Part shown: piece by piece, positions 35,828-44,356 of the stretch
Layout: each line of letters begins with the position of its first letter
Numbering within the stretch: position 1 is the stretch's first letter
Assembly (NCBI GenBank): GCA_951812965.1
Contig: OX638341.1
Span: 1,594,438-1,658,437 of the forward strand
Origin: an uncultured Pseudohongiella sp.
GTDB lineage: Bacteria > Pseudomonadota > Gammaproteobacteria > Pseudomonadales > Pseudohongiellaceae
Direction: 5' to 3'
Length of the DNA: 64,000 nucleotides
Position numbers and translations under genes: made by a program
Notes under the pieces: generated by a model
Told to the model about the DNA's origin: nothing
Databases searched by the model: none
The model's input: the letters and a program-made list of their open reading frames with translations, nothing else

Positions 35828-37774
35828 TTGCGCGCGTACACCTCCCGCCTGCTCGGACAGGATCCTTCGCTCGTACTGCATGGCGGCGGAAATACTTCGG
35901 TAAAGGGCGGTCTTGCCGATGTCTTCGGTGAGACGCGGCGGGTGCTCTTCGTCAAGGGTTCGGGCTGGGACCTGAAAAGCATCGGCGCGGCAGGATTCGC
36001 ACCCACCGATTTGAACTACCTGTTACGCCTGGCGGAACTCGAAAAACTCTCCGACAGCGAGATGATGCGCCAGCTCCGGCTGGCGACGCTCGATCCCGCC
36101 GCGCCCAATCCGTCGGTGGAAGCGATTCTGCATGCGCTGATACCGCATCGCTACGTGGATCACACCCATGCCGACGCCGTGGTCACGCTCAGCAATTCGC
36201 CCGGCGGCGAAGGTATCCTGCGCGAGTTGTATGGCGACGAAGTCCTGGTGCTGCCTTACATCATGCCTGGCTTCATTCTCGCCCGGCAGGTAGCTGCCGC
36301 CACCCGTGGCGCCGACTGGAGCGCCCTGCGCGGCATCGTGCTGCTGCAACACGGCATTTTCAGCTTCCACGAAGACGCCGAGGGCAGTTACGAGGCAATG
36401 ATCGAACTCGTGAGCCGCGCCGAAACCGAACTCCTGCGCCGTGCCCGGAAACACGGGACTGCGAAATTTCAAGGGACACCCACTGCGGATTCCGGGACAG
36501 ATCATGGGACACCCACCTCTTTGCCCTTGCAACTCAGCCGCCTGCGCAAGGCCGCCGGAGAAATCCATGGGACACCCATGCTGGCCAGGCTTGACGCTTC
36601 ACCTGAAGCCCGCGCTTTCGCGCAGCTTGAAGATTGCGGCGAACTGATCCGCCGCGGCCCCCTGACGCCGGATCACAGCTTGCACGCCAAACCTTTCGGC
36701 GCCGTTTTCGATGAAGATCCCTTGCCGGGCCTGCGCGAATTCGAGCAGGAGTATCTGCGCTACTTCCACGACCATGCCGACGAACATCACCGTTATCTCG
36801 ACGCCGCGCCGCGTTATGGCATCTGGCGAGGAAACGGCATGGTTTACCTGGCGCTGAATTGCAAACGGCTGGAAATCGTCGCCGACATCAGCGCGCATAC
36901 CATCCGTGCAATCCGGCTGGCCGAGGCCATCGGCGGCTGGCGCGCCTTGCCCCGAGAGAAACTGTTTGAAGTGGAGTACTGGGAACTTGAGCAGGCCAAG
37001 CTCGCCAAGGCTCGCTCCGCGCCGGAACTGCAAGGCAGGATCACCCTGGTTACCGGCGCCGCCTCGGGTATCGGCCGCGCCACGGTCGAGGAACTGCGCA
37101 GCCGCGGAGCATCCGTGATTGCGTTGGACATTCGGGAAATGGAGGGTTTGGATTCGCCCGAGGTGTTGTGTTTGCGCTGTGATGTTACTGATTCGGACGC
37201 CGTCCAATCGGTCTTGAATGAGGGTGTGCTGCACTTCGGCGGTCTCGACATCCTGGTCAGCAATGCCGGCAATTTCCCCTCGAGCGCGAGCCTGGCGGAC
37301 ATGACCGACGAAGCCTGGGAGCAATCCATGCAATTGAATCTCGGCTCGCATATGAAAGTGCTGCGCGCCTGCCTGCCCTTGCTGGAAAACGGATTCGATC
37401 CGGCCGTAGTCTTCGTCGCTTCCAAGAATGTGCCCGCGCCGGGTCCCGGGGCCGCGGCGTATTCGGCGGCCAAGGCCGGGCTTACCCAACTCGCCCGGGT
37501 AGCGGCGCTGGAAGCTGGGCCCCTGGGCATCCGGGTGAACGTCGTGCATCCGAATGCGGTTTACGACACCGGAATCTGGACGGAGGAAGTGCTGGGCGAG
37601 CGGGCGCGGCGCTATGACATGGACGTGGAACAATACAAGACATCGAACCTGCTCGGGCTTGAAGTAAGCAGCCGCGACGTTGCCGCTTCGATCGCCGTCC
37701 TGGCAGGCGCCGCGTTCAGCCGCACCACCGGCGCCCAGATCCCGGTGGATGGCGGTAATGAGAGGGTGGTTTAG
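35828..37774 (+). CDS. Bifunctional class II aldolase / short-chain dehydrogenase
   Basis: A 648-residue fusion. The class II aldolase/adducin domain (about residues 1-380) has HGGGNTSVKG, the metal-ligand region DHTHADAV and LLQHGIFSFHED. The short-chain dehydrogenase (about 395-648) has TGAASGIGRA and YSAAK. Related fusions cleave rhamnulose-1-phosphate and oxidise lactaldehyde. Adjacent mtnA suggests 5-methylthio- or 5-deoxyribulose-1-phosphate as substrate here (inference). The frame continues upstream without a stop to CTG 35774, which overlaps the exbD stop. That extension (NSRWNKHEA) resembles the family N-terminus, so TTG 35828 may be too short. Three GGGACACCCA copies lie in the aldolase part. 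Confidence 0.85.
   Translation: MRAYTSRLLGQDPSLVLHGGGNTSVKGGLADVFGETRRVLFVKGSGWDLKSIGAAGFAPTDLNYLLRLAELEKLSDSEMMRQLRLATLDPAAPNPSVEAILHALIPHRYVDHTHADAVVTLSNSPGGEGILRELYGDEVLVLPYIMPGFILARQVAAATRGADWSALRGIVLLQHGIFSFHEDAEGSYEAMIELVSRAETELLRRARKHGTAKFQGTPTADSGTDHGTPTSLPLQLSRLRKAAGEIHGTPMLARLDASPEARAFAQLEDCGELIRRGPLTPDHSLHAKPFGAVFDEDPLPGLREFEQEYLRYFHDHADEHHRYLDAAPRYGIWRGNGMVYLALNCKRLEIVADISAHTIRAIRLAEAIGGWRALPREKLFEVEYWELEQAKLAKARSAPELQGRITLVTGAASGIGRATVEELRSRGASVIALDIREMEGLDSPEVLCLRCDVTDSDAVQSVLNEGVLHFGGLDILVSNAGNFPSSASLADMTDEAWEQSMQLNLGSHMKVLRACLPLLENGFDPAVVFVASKNVPAPGPGAAAYSAAKAGLTQLARVAALEAGPLGIRVNVVHPNAVYDTGIWTEEVLGERARRYDMDVEQYKTSNLLGLEVSSRDVAASIAVLAGAAFSRTTGAQIPVDGGNERVV
36473..36578 (+). 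repeat. Three GGGACACCCA copies inside the aldolase gene
   Basis: The decamer occurs at 36473-36482, 36506-36515 and 36569-36578, each read as G-T-P in the protein. The inverse (TGGGTGTCCC) is in mtnA at 38184-38193. The intervening stretch looks like a linker rather than conserved domain. Confidence 0.6.
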
Positions 37775-37852
37775 CTACGTGTGGTCTCCTCTCCATGAGA
37801 ACGCTCGCATGGGTAACGAGAGAGTGATTCAGGCTTTGATCGAATTCGAATT

Positions 37853-38962
37853 ATGCTGATCGAAGGCAGGCAATATCGCAGCATCTGGTATGAGGCGGAA
37901 AACGATCAGGTCTGCTTCATCGACCAGACCCGGCTGCCGCACGAATTCGAAACCCGCCGCTTGCGGACATTGGCGGACGCCTGCGAGGCGATCGGAACCA
38001 TGCGCGTGCGCGGCGCCCCCCTGATCGGGGTTACCGCCGCTTTCGGCGTTTATCTCTCCTTGCGCGAAGACCCGAATTCGCTCGAAACCGCGATAAGGCA
38101 ATTGCGCGACACGCGGCCGACCGCGGTCAATCTGCGCTGGGCTCTGGATCGGGCCGTGCGGGAGTTGCCGGCGCATTCGCCGGTGGGTGTCCCATCAGAG
38201 AAGGCGCTGAAATTCGCGCTGGGTTTGGCCGAAGAAGATGCTGCCTGTTGCGAGGCGATCGGGCGGCATGGCGGCAAAATCCTGCACCGGCTCTGGCAGG
38301 AACGATGCGGGCAAGACCGGCCCTTGCAAGTGCTGACCCATTGCAACGCCGGTGCTCTGGCCACCGTTGATTGGGGCACGGCGCTGTCCGGAATTTACAA
38401 GGCCGCCGCGGCAGGAGTGCCTTTGCATGTCTGGGTCGACGAAACCCGGCCGCGCAACCAGGGTGGGGCGTTGACCTGCTGGGAATTGCGCCAGGCGGGA
38501 ATCGACCACAGTCTGATCGTCGATGGCGCCGCGGGTCATGTCATGGCCCGGGGACTGGTTGATATCTGCATCACCGGCAGCGACCGCGTCAGCGCCTCGG
38601 GAGACGTCTGCAACAAGATCGGCACTTACCAGGTCGCGCTGGCGGCCAGGGACAACAATCTGCCTTTCTATGCCGCATTGCCCGTTTCGACCATCGATTT
38701 CGACTGGCCTTCGGCGACGGAGCCGATCCCTATTGAAGAGCGTGAAGCGGAAGAAGTCTCAATGGTCGGTGGCATAGAGAAAAGCGGAGGCGAAGTGCGA
38801 ATCCGCCAATACCCCGAAGAAACCGTCGTGCGAAACTATGCCTTCGATGTAACCCCGGCCCGGCTTGTGAGCGGCATCATCACCGAGCAAGGCATGTTCA
38901 AGGCGAACCGGGACTCTCTCGCGGCGCTGGCTCGGACGAAATTCAGCCCATCTGACCCGTAA
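37853..38962 (+). CDS. mtnA: S-methyl-5-thioribose-1-phosphate isomerase
   Basis: A 369-residue MtnA of the eIF2B-like fold that converts methylthioribose-1-phosphate to the ribulose form. Motifs include TMRVRGAPLIGVTAAFG, THCNAGALATVDWGTALSG (with the catalytic Cys) and ICITGSDRVSASGDVCNKIGTY (catalytic Asp). The length is typical. It follows the aldolase/dehydrogenase fusion by 78 bases. The other Met-salvage genes (mtnB, mtnC, mtnD) are not in the window. Its 3' end overlaps the convergent HIT gene by 20 bases. Confidence 0.95.
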   Translation: MLIEGRQYRSIWYEAENDQVCFIDQTRLPHEFETRRLRTLADACEAIGTMRVRGAPLIGVTAAFGVYLSLREDPNSLETAIRQLRDTRPTAVNLRWALDRAVRELPAHSPVGVPSEKALKFALGLAEEDAACCEAIGRHGGKILHRLWQERCGQDRPLQVLTHCNAGALATVDWGTALSGIYKAAAAGVPLHVWVDETRPRNQGGALTCWELRQAGIDHSLIVDGAAGHVMARGLVDICITGSDRVSASGDVCNKIGTYQVALAARDNNLPFYAALPVSTIDFDWPSATEPIPIEEREAEEVSMVGGIEKSGGEVRIRQYPEETVVRNYAFDVTPARLVSGIITEQGMFKANRDSLAALARTKFSPSDP

Positions 38963-39290
38963 GCCGGCGCCCTCCGAGAATATGCAGATGGATATGGAAC
39001 ACGCTTTGTCGGGCGTCCGGCCCGGTATTTAATGCCAGACGATAGCCGCTTTCCGCAAGGCCCGCCTCGTCGGCGATCTCCGCGGCGCGCAATATCATGT
39101 GGCCAAGCAGAGCCTGATCTTCCGCGGAGGCCTTGTTCATGTTGCTGATGTGTTTGCGGGGGATGACCAGGATATGGGTCGGCGCCTGTGGGCTGATGTC
39201 GTGAAAGGCGATGACAAGATCGTCGGCGTAAACTTGTTCAGAAGGAATTTCGCCCGCTACGATCTTGCAGAAAAGACAATCCTGAACCAT
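38943..39290 (-). CDS. hinT: HIT family protein (HinT-like purine nucleoside phosphoramidase)
   Basis: A 115-residue histidine-triad protein. The N-terminal DCLFCKIVAGEIPSE and the C-terminal FHIHLHILGGRRL with the His-X-His-X-His active site are clear. Such proteins hydrolyse AMP-amino or AMP-lysine bonds. It converges with mtnA, overlapping it by 20 bases at the 3' ends, and stands alone on the minus strand. Confidence 0.94.
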   Translation of the reverse strand: MVQDCLFCKIVAGEIPSEQVYADDLVIAFHDISPQAPTHILVIPRKHISNMNKASAEDQALLGHMILRAAEIADEAGLAESGYRLALNTGPDARQSVFHIHLHILGGRRLTGQMG

Positions 39291-39359
39291 GCTCTCGAGC
39301 CTTGACGGGAGATGGCTCGCAGACTAACAAATACACCCGGCTTGGGATAGTCTAGCGCT

Positions 39360-40124
39360 ATGCGTCGAAATACCGTTTTAGTCCTGCTGCTATTGGCCGC
39401 GTCACTGGCCGCGGCCCAGGAGCCGCAACTCTACGGCTACCGGGTCGTCAATACCTATCCGCACGAAATCACGGCCTTCACCCAGGGGCTGATCTATCGC
39501 GACGGCGAACTCTGGGAAGGCACCGGCAAGAACGGTCTTTCCAGGCTCGCCAGGATCGACCTGGAATCCGGCGAACGCAAGCAGACCGTGCAACTCGCCG
39601 ACCGCTATTTCGGCGAAGGCATCGAAATGATCGGCGACCGCATCTACCAGCTCACCTGGCGGGCGCATATGGTCTTCGTTTACGACCGGGCAAATCTCGA
39701 ACAACTCGAAACCCACTATAACGCGCGCGAAGGCTGGGGCCTGGCCTTCGACGGTGAGCATCTGATCCTGAGCGACGGCTCCGCGAGTCTGCAGTTCATC
39801 GACCCCGAGGGCTTCGTTCCAGTGCGGGCAATCGAGGTCACCGTGAGGGGCCAGCCGCTTAACCTGCTCAACGAACTCGAATATATCGACGGCGAAATCT
39901 GGGCCAATGTCTGGCAAACCGATTTCATCGTCCGCATCGACCCGACAAGAGGCGTGGTGAATTCGATCGTCGATCTGACAGGTCTTGCGGCTCGGACCGA
40001 TCTCGGCAGCAGCGAGGCCGTGCTCAACGGCATCGCCTGGGACAGCGAAAACCGTCGCCTGTTCGTGACCGGCAAGCATTGGGCCAATCTGTTCGAGATC
40101 GAATTGACGGAGCACGGGCAGTAA
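39360..40124 (+). CDS. Glutaminyl-peptide cyclotransferase (plant/bacterial type)
   Basis: A 254-residue exported protein with a signal peptide (residues 1-20, cut after AAA) and a five-bladed beta-propeller. Family motifs are TQGLIYRDGELWEGTGKNG, YGEGIEM-like YFGEGIEM and the central LNELEYIDGEIWANVW. It would convert N-terminal Gln to pyroglutamate in the periplasm. The TAA is followed immediately by the GTG of the next gene, so the two are coupled. Confidence 0.9.
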   Translation: MRRNTVLVLLLLAASLAAAQEPQLYGYRVVNTYPHEITAFTQGLIYRDGELWEGTGKNGLSRLARIDLESGERKQTVQLADRYFGEGIEMIGDRIYQLTWRAHMVFVYDRANLEQLETHYNAREGWGLAFDGEHLILSDGSASLQFIDPEGFVPVRAIEVTVRGQPLNLLNELEYIDGEIWANVWQTDFIVRIDPTRGVVNSIVDLTGLAARTDLGSSEAVLNGIAWDSENRRLFVTGKHWANLFEIELTEHGQ

Positions 40125-41198
40125 GTGGCGCACGCGGCAGCCAGAACCGCGGTGCTGATAACAGCCGCCCTGACGCTATCCGCCTGCGATTCCATGGCCT
40201 GGTATCTGCAGGCCGCCCAGGGGCACCTGGCAATCGTTACCTCGCGCCAGGACATGGACGCGTTGTTGTCCGACCCTGAACTGGCGCCCGTCCTGGCGGC
40301 GAAATTGCAATTAGTGCTCGAGGCCCGGGAATTCGCCGAATCCGAACTCATGCTGCCGGCCGGCGGCAATTATCTCGAGTTCGTCCAACTCGACCGGGAA
40401 CACGCGGTCTGGAACGTGTTTGCCGCGCCGGAATTTTCCGTCGAGCCCGTCACCTGGTGCTATCCCGTTGCCGGCTGCGCGGCATACCGGGGATATTTCA
40501 GCGAAAGCGACGCGCAGGCCTACGCCGGCGAGCTGGAGGCGCAGGGATTCGACGTCTACGTTGGCGGAATCGACGCATACTCCACTCTCGGCTGGTTCGA
40601 CGATGCGCTGCTCAGCACCGTGGTCGGACGCCCCGACCATCAACTGGCGGCGCTGATTTTTCACGAACTCGCGCACCAGGTCACCTATGTGCCCGATGAC
40701 ACAACTCTCAGCGAAAGTTTCGCCACGGTGGTCGAAATGGAAGGCCTGCGGCGCTGGCTGGAAACTCGCAGTCAATCGGAATTGCTCGACGAGGCGCGGG
40801 CGGACGCCGAACGCCGTGGGCGCTTCGTGGAATTCGTGTCCGGGTTTCGCGATCGTTTCGAAGAATTGTACGACAGCGAAATGAGCGAGGCGGATATGCG
40901 CCGGGAAAAAGCCGGTCTGCAACAACGCATGCGGGCCGAATACGAGGCTTTGAAAGTAGAATGGGGCGGTAACAATGGCTACGACGGCTGGTTTTCCCGC
41001 TCACTGAACAATGCCCAACTCACGACCGTCGGCTCATACAACGATCTGGCGCCGCAATTGCGGGAAATTCTGCGGCAGGCAGGCAACGATCTGTCCGCTT
41101 TCTATGAACGGATGCGAGAATTGACGCGAATGAGCCCGGAAAACCGGGAAATTTATCTGGATTCCCTCGAACTCAGCGATCAAGCCGGCGGCGGGTAG
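40125..41198 (+). CDS. Putative aminopeptidase lipoprotein (PF10023-like)
   Basis: A 357-residue putative lipoprotein: a hydrophobic leader ends in the lipobox LTLSAC with Cys21. A zinc-peptidase-like motif HELAHQ is at residues 180-185 with TTLSESFATVVE downstream, matching the PF10023 putative aminopeptidases. The GTG start directly abuts the stop of the cyclotransferase gene, which suggests joint action on exported peptides (inference). The 3' end overlaps the convergent TPR gene by 26 bases. Confidence 0.82.
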   Translation: MAHAAARTAVLITAALTLSACDSMAWYLQAAQGHLAIVTSRQDMDALLSDPELAPVLAAKLQLVLEAREFAESELMLPAGGNYLEFVQLDREHAVWNVFAAPEFSVEPVTWCYPVAGCAAYRGYFSESDAQAYAGELEAQGFDVYVGGIDAYSTLGWFDDALLSTVVGRPDHQLAALIFHELAHQVTYVPDDTTLSESFATVVEMEGLRRWLETRSQSELLDEARADAERRGRFVEFVSGFRDRFEELYDSEMSEADMRREKAGLQQRMRAEYEALKVEWGGNNGYDGWFSRSLNNAQLTTVGSYNDLAPQLREILRQAGNDLSAFYERMRELTRMSPENREIYLDSLELSDQAGGG

Positions 41199-41847
41199 CC
41201 TCTACCAGTCCGGCGTAGAATTCCGAATCCGGATCCTTGGCCAAGGCCGATTCATAAGCCGCAAGCGCCTCCTCAAGGCGGCCCTCCTGTTCCAGGATTC
41301 GTCCCAGGCTGCGGTCGTAAAATGCGTTTTCGGGCATTACGCCGATTCCGGCCCGATACACTTCGATCGCCTTGTCCGCGTCGTCGGCGTTGTTGTACTC
41401 ATTGGCCATGACATGAACCTGGGAGTCGTTGCCCGGGTCAAGCTCGATGGCCCGCAGGTCGTAAGGAAGCGCTGCCTCGAAATCCCCCGCCGCCCGTTCG
41501 AGTTCGCCAAGCGTGGATACCGCCGCGATCAGGCCGGCGGTGACTTCGGTCTGCAATTCGACGTAGCGGGCGAGCAGTGGACGCGCTTCGTCGTATCGCT
41601 CCAGAAAATAATACACGTTTGCCAGGTTGCGGATCGCATCAGGGAATTTCGGATCGGCGGTTATCGCCTTGCGGTATTCCTCTATGGCCTCTTCGTATCG
41701 CTCCAGGTTGCTGTACACATTGCCGCGCCGGAACATGCGCGCGGCAAGTTCCGTATCGATCACCGGCCCGGCCGGAGGCGCCGGATCCTGGGCCCAGGCT
41801 GTCACGGCAAGGGCGCAAATCAATACAAGGACCGGCAATCTGGACAT
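41173..41847 (-). CDS. Periplasmic TPR-repeat protein
   Basis: A 224-residue protein with a signal peptide (residues 1-19, cut at AWA-Q) and four or more tetratricopeptide repeats, for example RGNVYSNLERYEEAIEEYRK and LGRILEQEGRLEEALAAYES. ATG 41847 is chosen because GAGGAGAG lies just upstream and the signal peptide begins there. TPR proteins act as scaffolds; the partner is unknown. Upstream of it lies a row of five hairpins. Confidence 0.85.
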   Translation of the reverse strand: MSRLPVLVLICALAVTAWAQDPAPPAGPVIDTELAARMFRRGNVYSNLERYEEAIEEYRKAITADPKFPDAIRNLANVYYFLERYDEARPLLARYVELQTEVTAGLIAAVSTLGELERAAGDFEAALPYDLRAIELDPGNDSQVHVMANEYNNADDADKAIEVYRAGIGVMPENAFYDRSLGRILEQEGRLEEALAAYESALAKDPDSEFYAGLVEATRRRLDR

Positions 41848-41880
41848 GCGCTGTCTCTCCTCTGCGCCTTTAGGCATTTC

Positions 41881-42023
41881 TGAAAAATTCCCTCCATGGA
41901 ATTTTTCATTGTCGCAAAACAAAAGCGTGGTTTTGTTTTGCTCCCGAATTCAATGGCTTACGCAATCGAATTCGGCGGCACATCCTTGTGCCGCAGGGAA
42001 GCTCTGACTTGATCAGAGCTCCC
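41881..42023. repeat. Row of five different hairpins between selD and the TPR gene
   Basis: Perfect or near-perfect stems: 41881-41891/41898-41908 (11 bp), 41914-41924/41931-41941 (11 bp), 41944-41951/41968-41975 (8 bp), 41975-41982/41987-41994 (8 bp) and 42000-42007/42013-42020 (8 bp plus GGG/CCC after a bulge). The last one directly follows the selD stop and could be its terminator. The five stems share no sequence. Confidence 0.85.
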
Positions 42024-44279
42024 TTAGGTCAAAACGATTCTTGCCGGCCCGTCGGCCTCATCGCCCACCGCGCCGATCATGGCGGCCTGTTCGAGGCCTG
42101 CTTCATGCAGGGCCGCAAGGCAGGATTTCGCCCGCGCCTCGGGCACCGCGGCGAGCAGCCCGCCGGCGGTCTGCGGATCGAACAGGATTTCATAGCGCGC
42201 GGTCTCGCGCAATTTGCTTGCGCCATCGATATTTTTTTCAGTCAACTTGTTGTCGGCGTGCAATGAGCTGAATACTTCACGTTCCAGGCATTCGAGCGCA
42301 CCGTCGAGGGCGGGAATGTCTCCGGGATACAGTTGCACCGGGCCGGAAACGATCATCTCCAGCAAATGGCCCGCGAGGCCGAAGCCGGTAACGTCGGTGC
42401 AGGCGCTGGCGCCGTGCGCGGAAAATATGGCGGCTGCGCCGCGATTGGAGACGAGCATTCCGCGCAGCGCCGCGTCGATCCAGGTCTGGCCCGCCTGGTA
42501 GCGCATGTCCGCCGCCAGCAATGTGCCGGTGCCGATAGGCTTGCTGAGAATTAGCACATCACCCTGTTTCATGCCCTGCTTGCGCAAGGTCTTGCCGGCT
42601 CTGGCATGGCCGTTGACGCTCAATCCGAATTGCAGTTCCTCGGTTTCGGACGAGTGACCACCGAGCAACCGGCAGCCTTCTTCGGTCAGCGTCGTGGTGC
42701 AGCCAAGCATCAGTTCGCGCATGAGGCCGCGGGTAATCGAACGATTGGCGAACGGCACGCCGACGATCGCCAGAGCGGAATCGGGCTGTGCGCCCATGGC
42801 GTGAATGTCGCCGAGACAATGCAGGGTCGCGATCCTGGCGAACAGCCAGGGGTCGTCGATGAAGGCCTTGAGTTGATCGATCGTCTGCCACAACTCACAG
42901 CCTTCCGGTACGGGCACCTGGGCCGCGTCCTCGACGCCCTTGTCGACGATGCCGGCGGTGGCCGGAATCGTTTCGAGTACTTCCTGCAGGATGCTGCCCG
43001 CCACCTTGGCGCCACAGCCTCCGCAACGCAAGGCGTGCTGGCGCAGTTCGCGCTCCTCCTGCCGGTCCACCAGTCCCTTGGCGATCGTCAGCTTGTGCCG
43101 CATGCGCGGCAGATCGCGATACTTGCGCAGAAAGCGCTGGTCGATCCAGTGCTTGAGCCGCCAGACCCAGCGGCCCCGGAAGAACAGATTGTTGCGCGAA
43201 GCCAGCGCCCTGCCGTCACCGAGATTGAGCATGGCAAGTGCATGTCTTTGCGGAGTAAAACGGACCAGTCTTCTGCCGGTGGCGTAGCGCAAGAGGTTCC
43301 GGGCGAGCGGCTTGCCGTGACGCACCGCGTAAACGCCCGATTTGGGCCGTTCCATGCCGCGGATCGTTGCCGCGTCGCCGGCGACGAAGACGTACTCGTG
43401 GCTGGTGGACTGCAAATTCCGATTGACCTCGAGGAAGCCGTCCGCGGTAGTCGCCAAACCGGCTTTTGCGGGCCACTCGGGCATAGCGGCGCCGGTGGCT
43501 ACGATTATGCAGTCCGATTCGATTTTGCCGTCCTCGCCGCCGTTCTCAAAAAGCACCGTATTTTTCGCGAATCCGGATACATAATGTCCGGTCAGCGTTT
43601 CGATGCCTTTCTGTTTCAATTCCTCCCGTACGCAATCCCGCACCTGCTGATTGTGCGAAGGCAGGATTTCGTCGGCCGCGGAAATGATGCTGATCGAGAA
43701 TTCGGCGTCGGTATCGCCGCTGTCCCTGAGGATCCGCGCCCTGATCGCGCAGGCCATCTCCACGCTCGCCGGGCCGCCGCCGACAATTGCCAGCTTGTAA
43801 CCCGTGCCTTGCCGCAGGCACAGCACCGCCTGCTTGCGAATGTCCTCCCATTCCGCCAGAAAGCCGTCGATGGGTTTGACGCGTACGGTATGCTCGGGTG
43901 CGCCGGGCATGCCGCTCGTGTCTGGAATCGAGCCTATGTTGAGCGAGAGCACGTCGAAGGGCAATTCCGGCCGCTCCGGCAGCGAGATTACGCGGGCTTC
44001 AAGATCGATCGAATCGATATCGGCCTGGATCAGCCGCGCGCCGCCGAACCGCGCCAGCGGCCGCAGGTCGATGAACATGTCTTCGGGTTGATAGCGGCCG
44101 GCGATGAAGGCGGGCAGAGCGCCGGAATAGGGGACCAGTATTTCCCGGCTGATCAGCGTTACCATCAATCCCGGCACCGGCCGCATGCCCAGACTGCGAA
44201 TCACTGCCAGATGACTATGTCCGCCGCCGATCAGCACCAGGTGTTTCACCAGCGGTTCGGATGCTTTCATGGGTCGCAT
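42024..44279 (-). CDS. selD: FAD-dependent oxidoreductase fused to selenide, water dikinase
   Basis: A 751-residue fusion. Residues 10-400 form a pyridine-nucleotide-disulfide oxidoreductase (LVLIGGGHSHLAV, LAIVGGGPASVEMA, YVFVAGDAA). Residues 410-745 form SelD, which makes selenophosphate from selenide and ATP. The active-site region reads RCGGCGAKV, with Cys422 and Lys425 at the E. coli Cys17/Lys20 positions; no UGA/selenocysteine is used. Fusions of this type are known and may feed reduced selenium to SelD (inference). A second ATG at 44270 is possible. No selA, selB, tRNA-Sec or mnmH is in the window. Confidence 0.93.
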   Translation of the reverse strand: MRPMKASEPLVKHLVLIGGGHSHLAVIRSLGMRPVPGLMVTLISREILVPYSGALPAFIAGRYQPEDMFIDLRPLARFGGARLIQADIDSIDLEARVISLPERPELPFDVLSLNIGSIPDTSGMPGAPEHTVRVKPIDGFLAEWEDIRKQAVLCLRQGTGYKLAIVGGGPASVEMACAIRARILRDSGDTDAEFSISIISAADEILPSHNQQVRDCVREELKQKGIETLTGHYVSGFAKNTVLFENGGEDGKIESDCIIVATGAAMPEWPAKAGLATTADGFLEVNRNLQSTSHEYVFVAGDAATIRGMERPKSGVYAVRHGKPLARNLLRYATGRRLVRFTPQRHALAMLNLGDGRALASRNNLFFRGRWVWRLKHWIDQRFLRKYRDLPRMRHKLTIAKGLVDRQEERELRQHALRCGGCGAKVAGSILQEVLETIPATAGIVDKGVEDAAQVPVPEGCELWQTIDQLKAFIDDPWLFARIATLHCLGDIHAMGAQPDSALAIVGVPFANRSITRGLMRELMLGCTTTLTEEGCRLLGGHSSETEELQFGLSVNGHARAGKTLRKQGMKQGDVLILSKPIGTGTLLAADMRYQAGQTWIDAALRGMLVSNRGAAAIFSAHGASACTDVTGFGLAGHLLEMIVSGPVQLYPGDIPALDGALECLEREVFSSLHADNKLTEKNIDGASKLRETARYEILFDPQTAGGLLAAVPEARAKSCLAALHEAGLEQAAMIGAVGDEADGPARIVLT

Positions 44280-44333
44280 CGCGCCATTTCACACAAGAGC
44301 GCTGATTGTACATTGTTTGCAAGTGCCCAATCC

Positions 44334-44353
44334 GGGCGAGGCATGCCTCGCCC
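44334..44353 (-). repeat. REP-like palindrome, left border of tandem array
   Basis: A perfect GGGCGAGGCATGCCTCGCCC followed by CTAC, so in reverse orientation. The array starts three bases after it. The partner at 45275 is in forward orientation. Confidence 0.9.
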
Positions 44354-44356
44354 CTA

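Noticed and set aside
41881..42023. Integron attC-like array
   Set aside because: Stems are perfect and unrelated to each other, with no attC core sites, no cassettes and no integrase.
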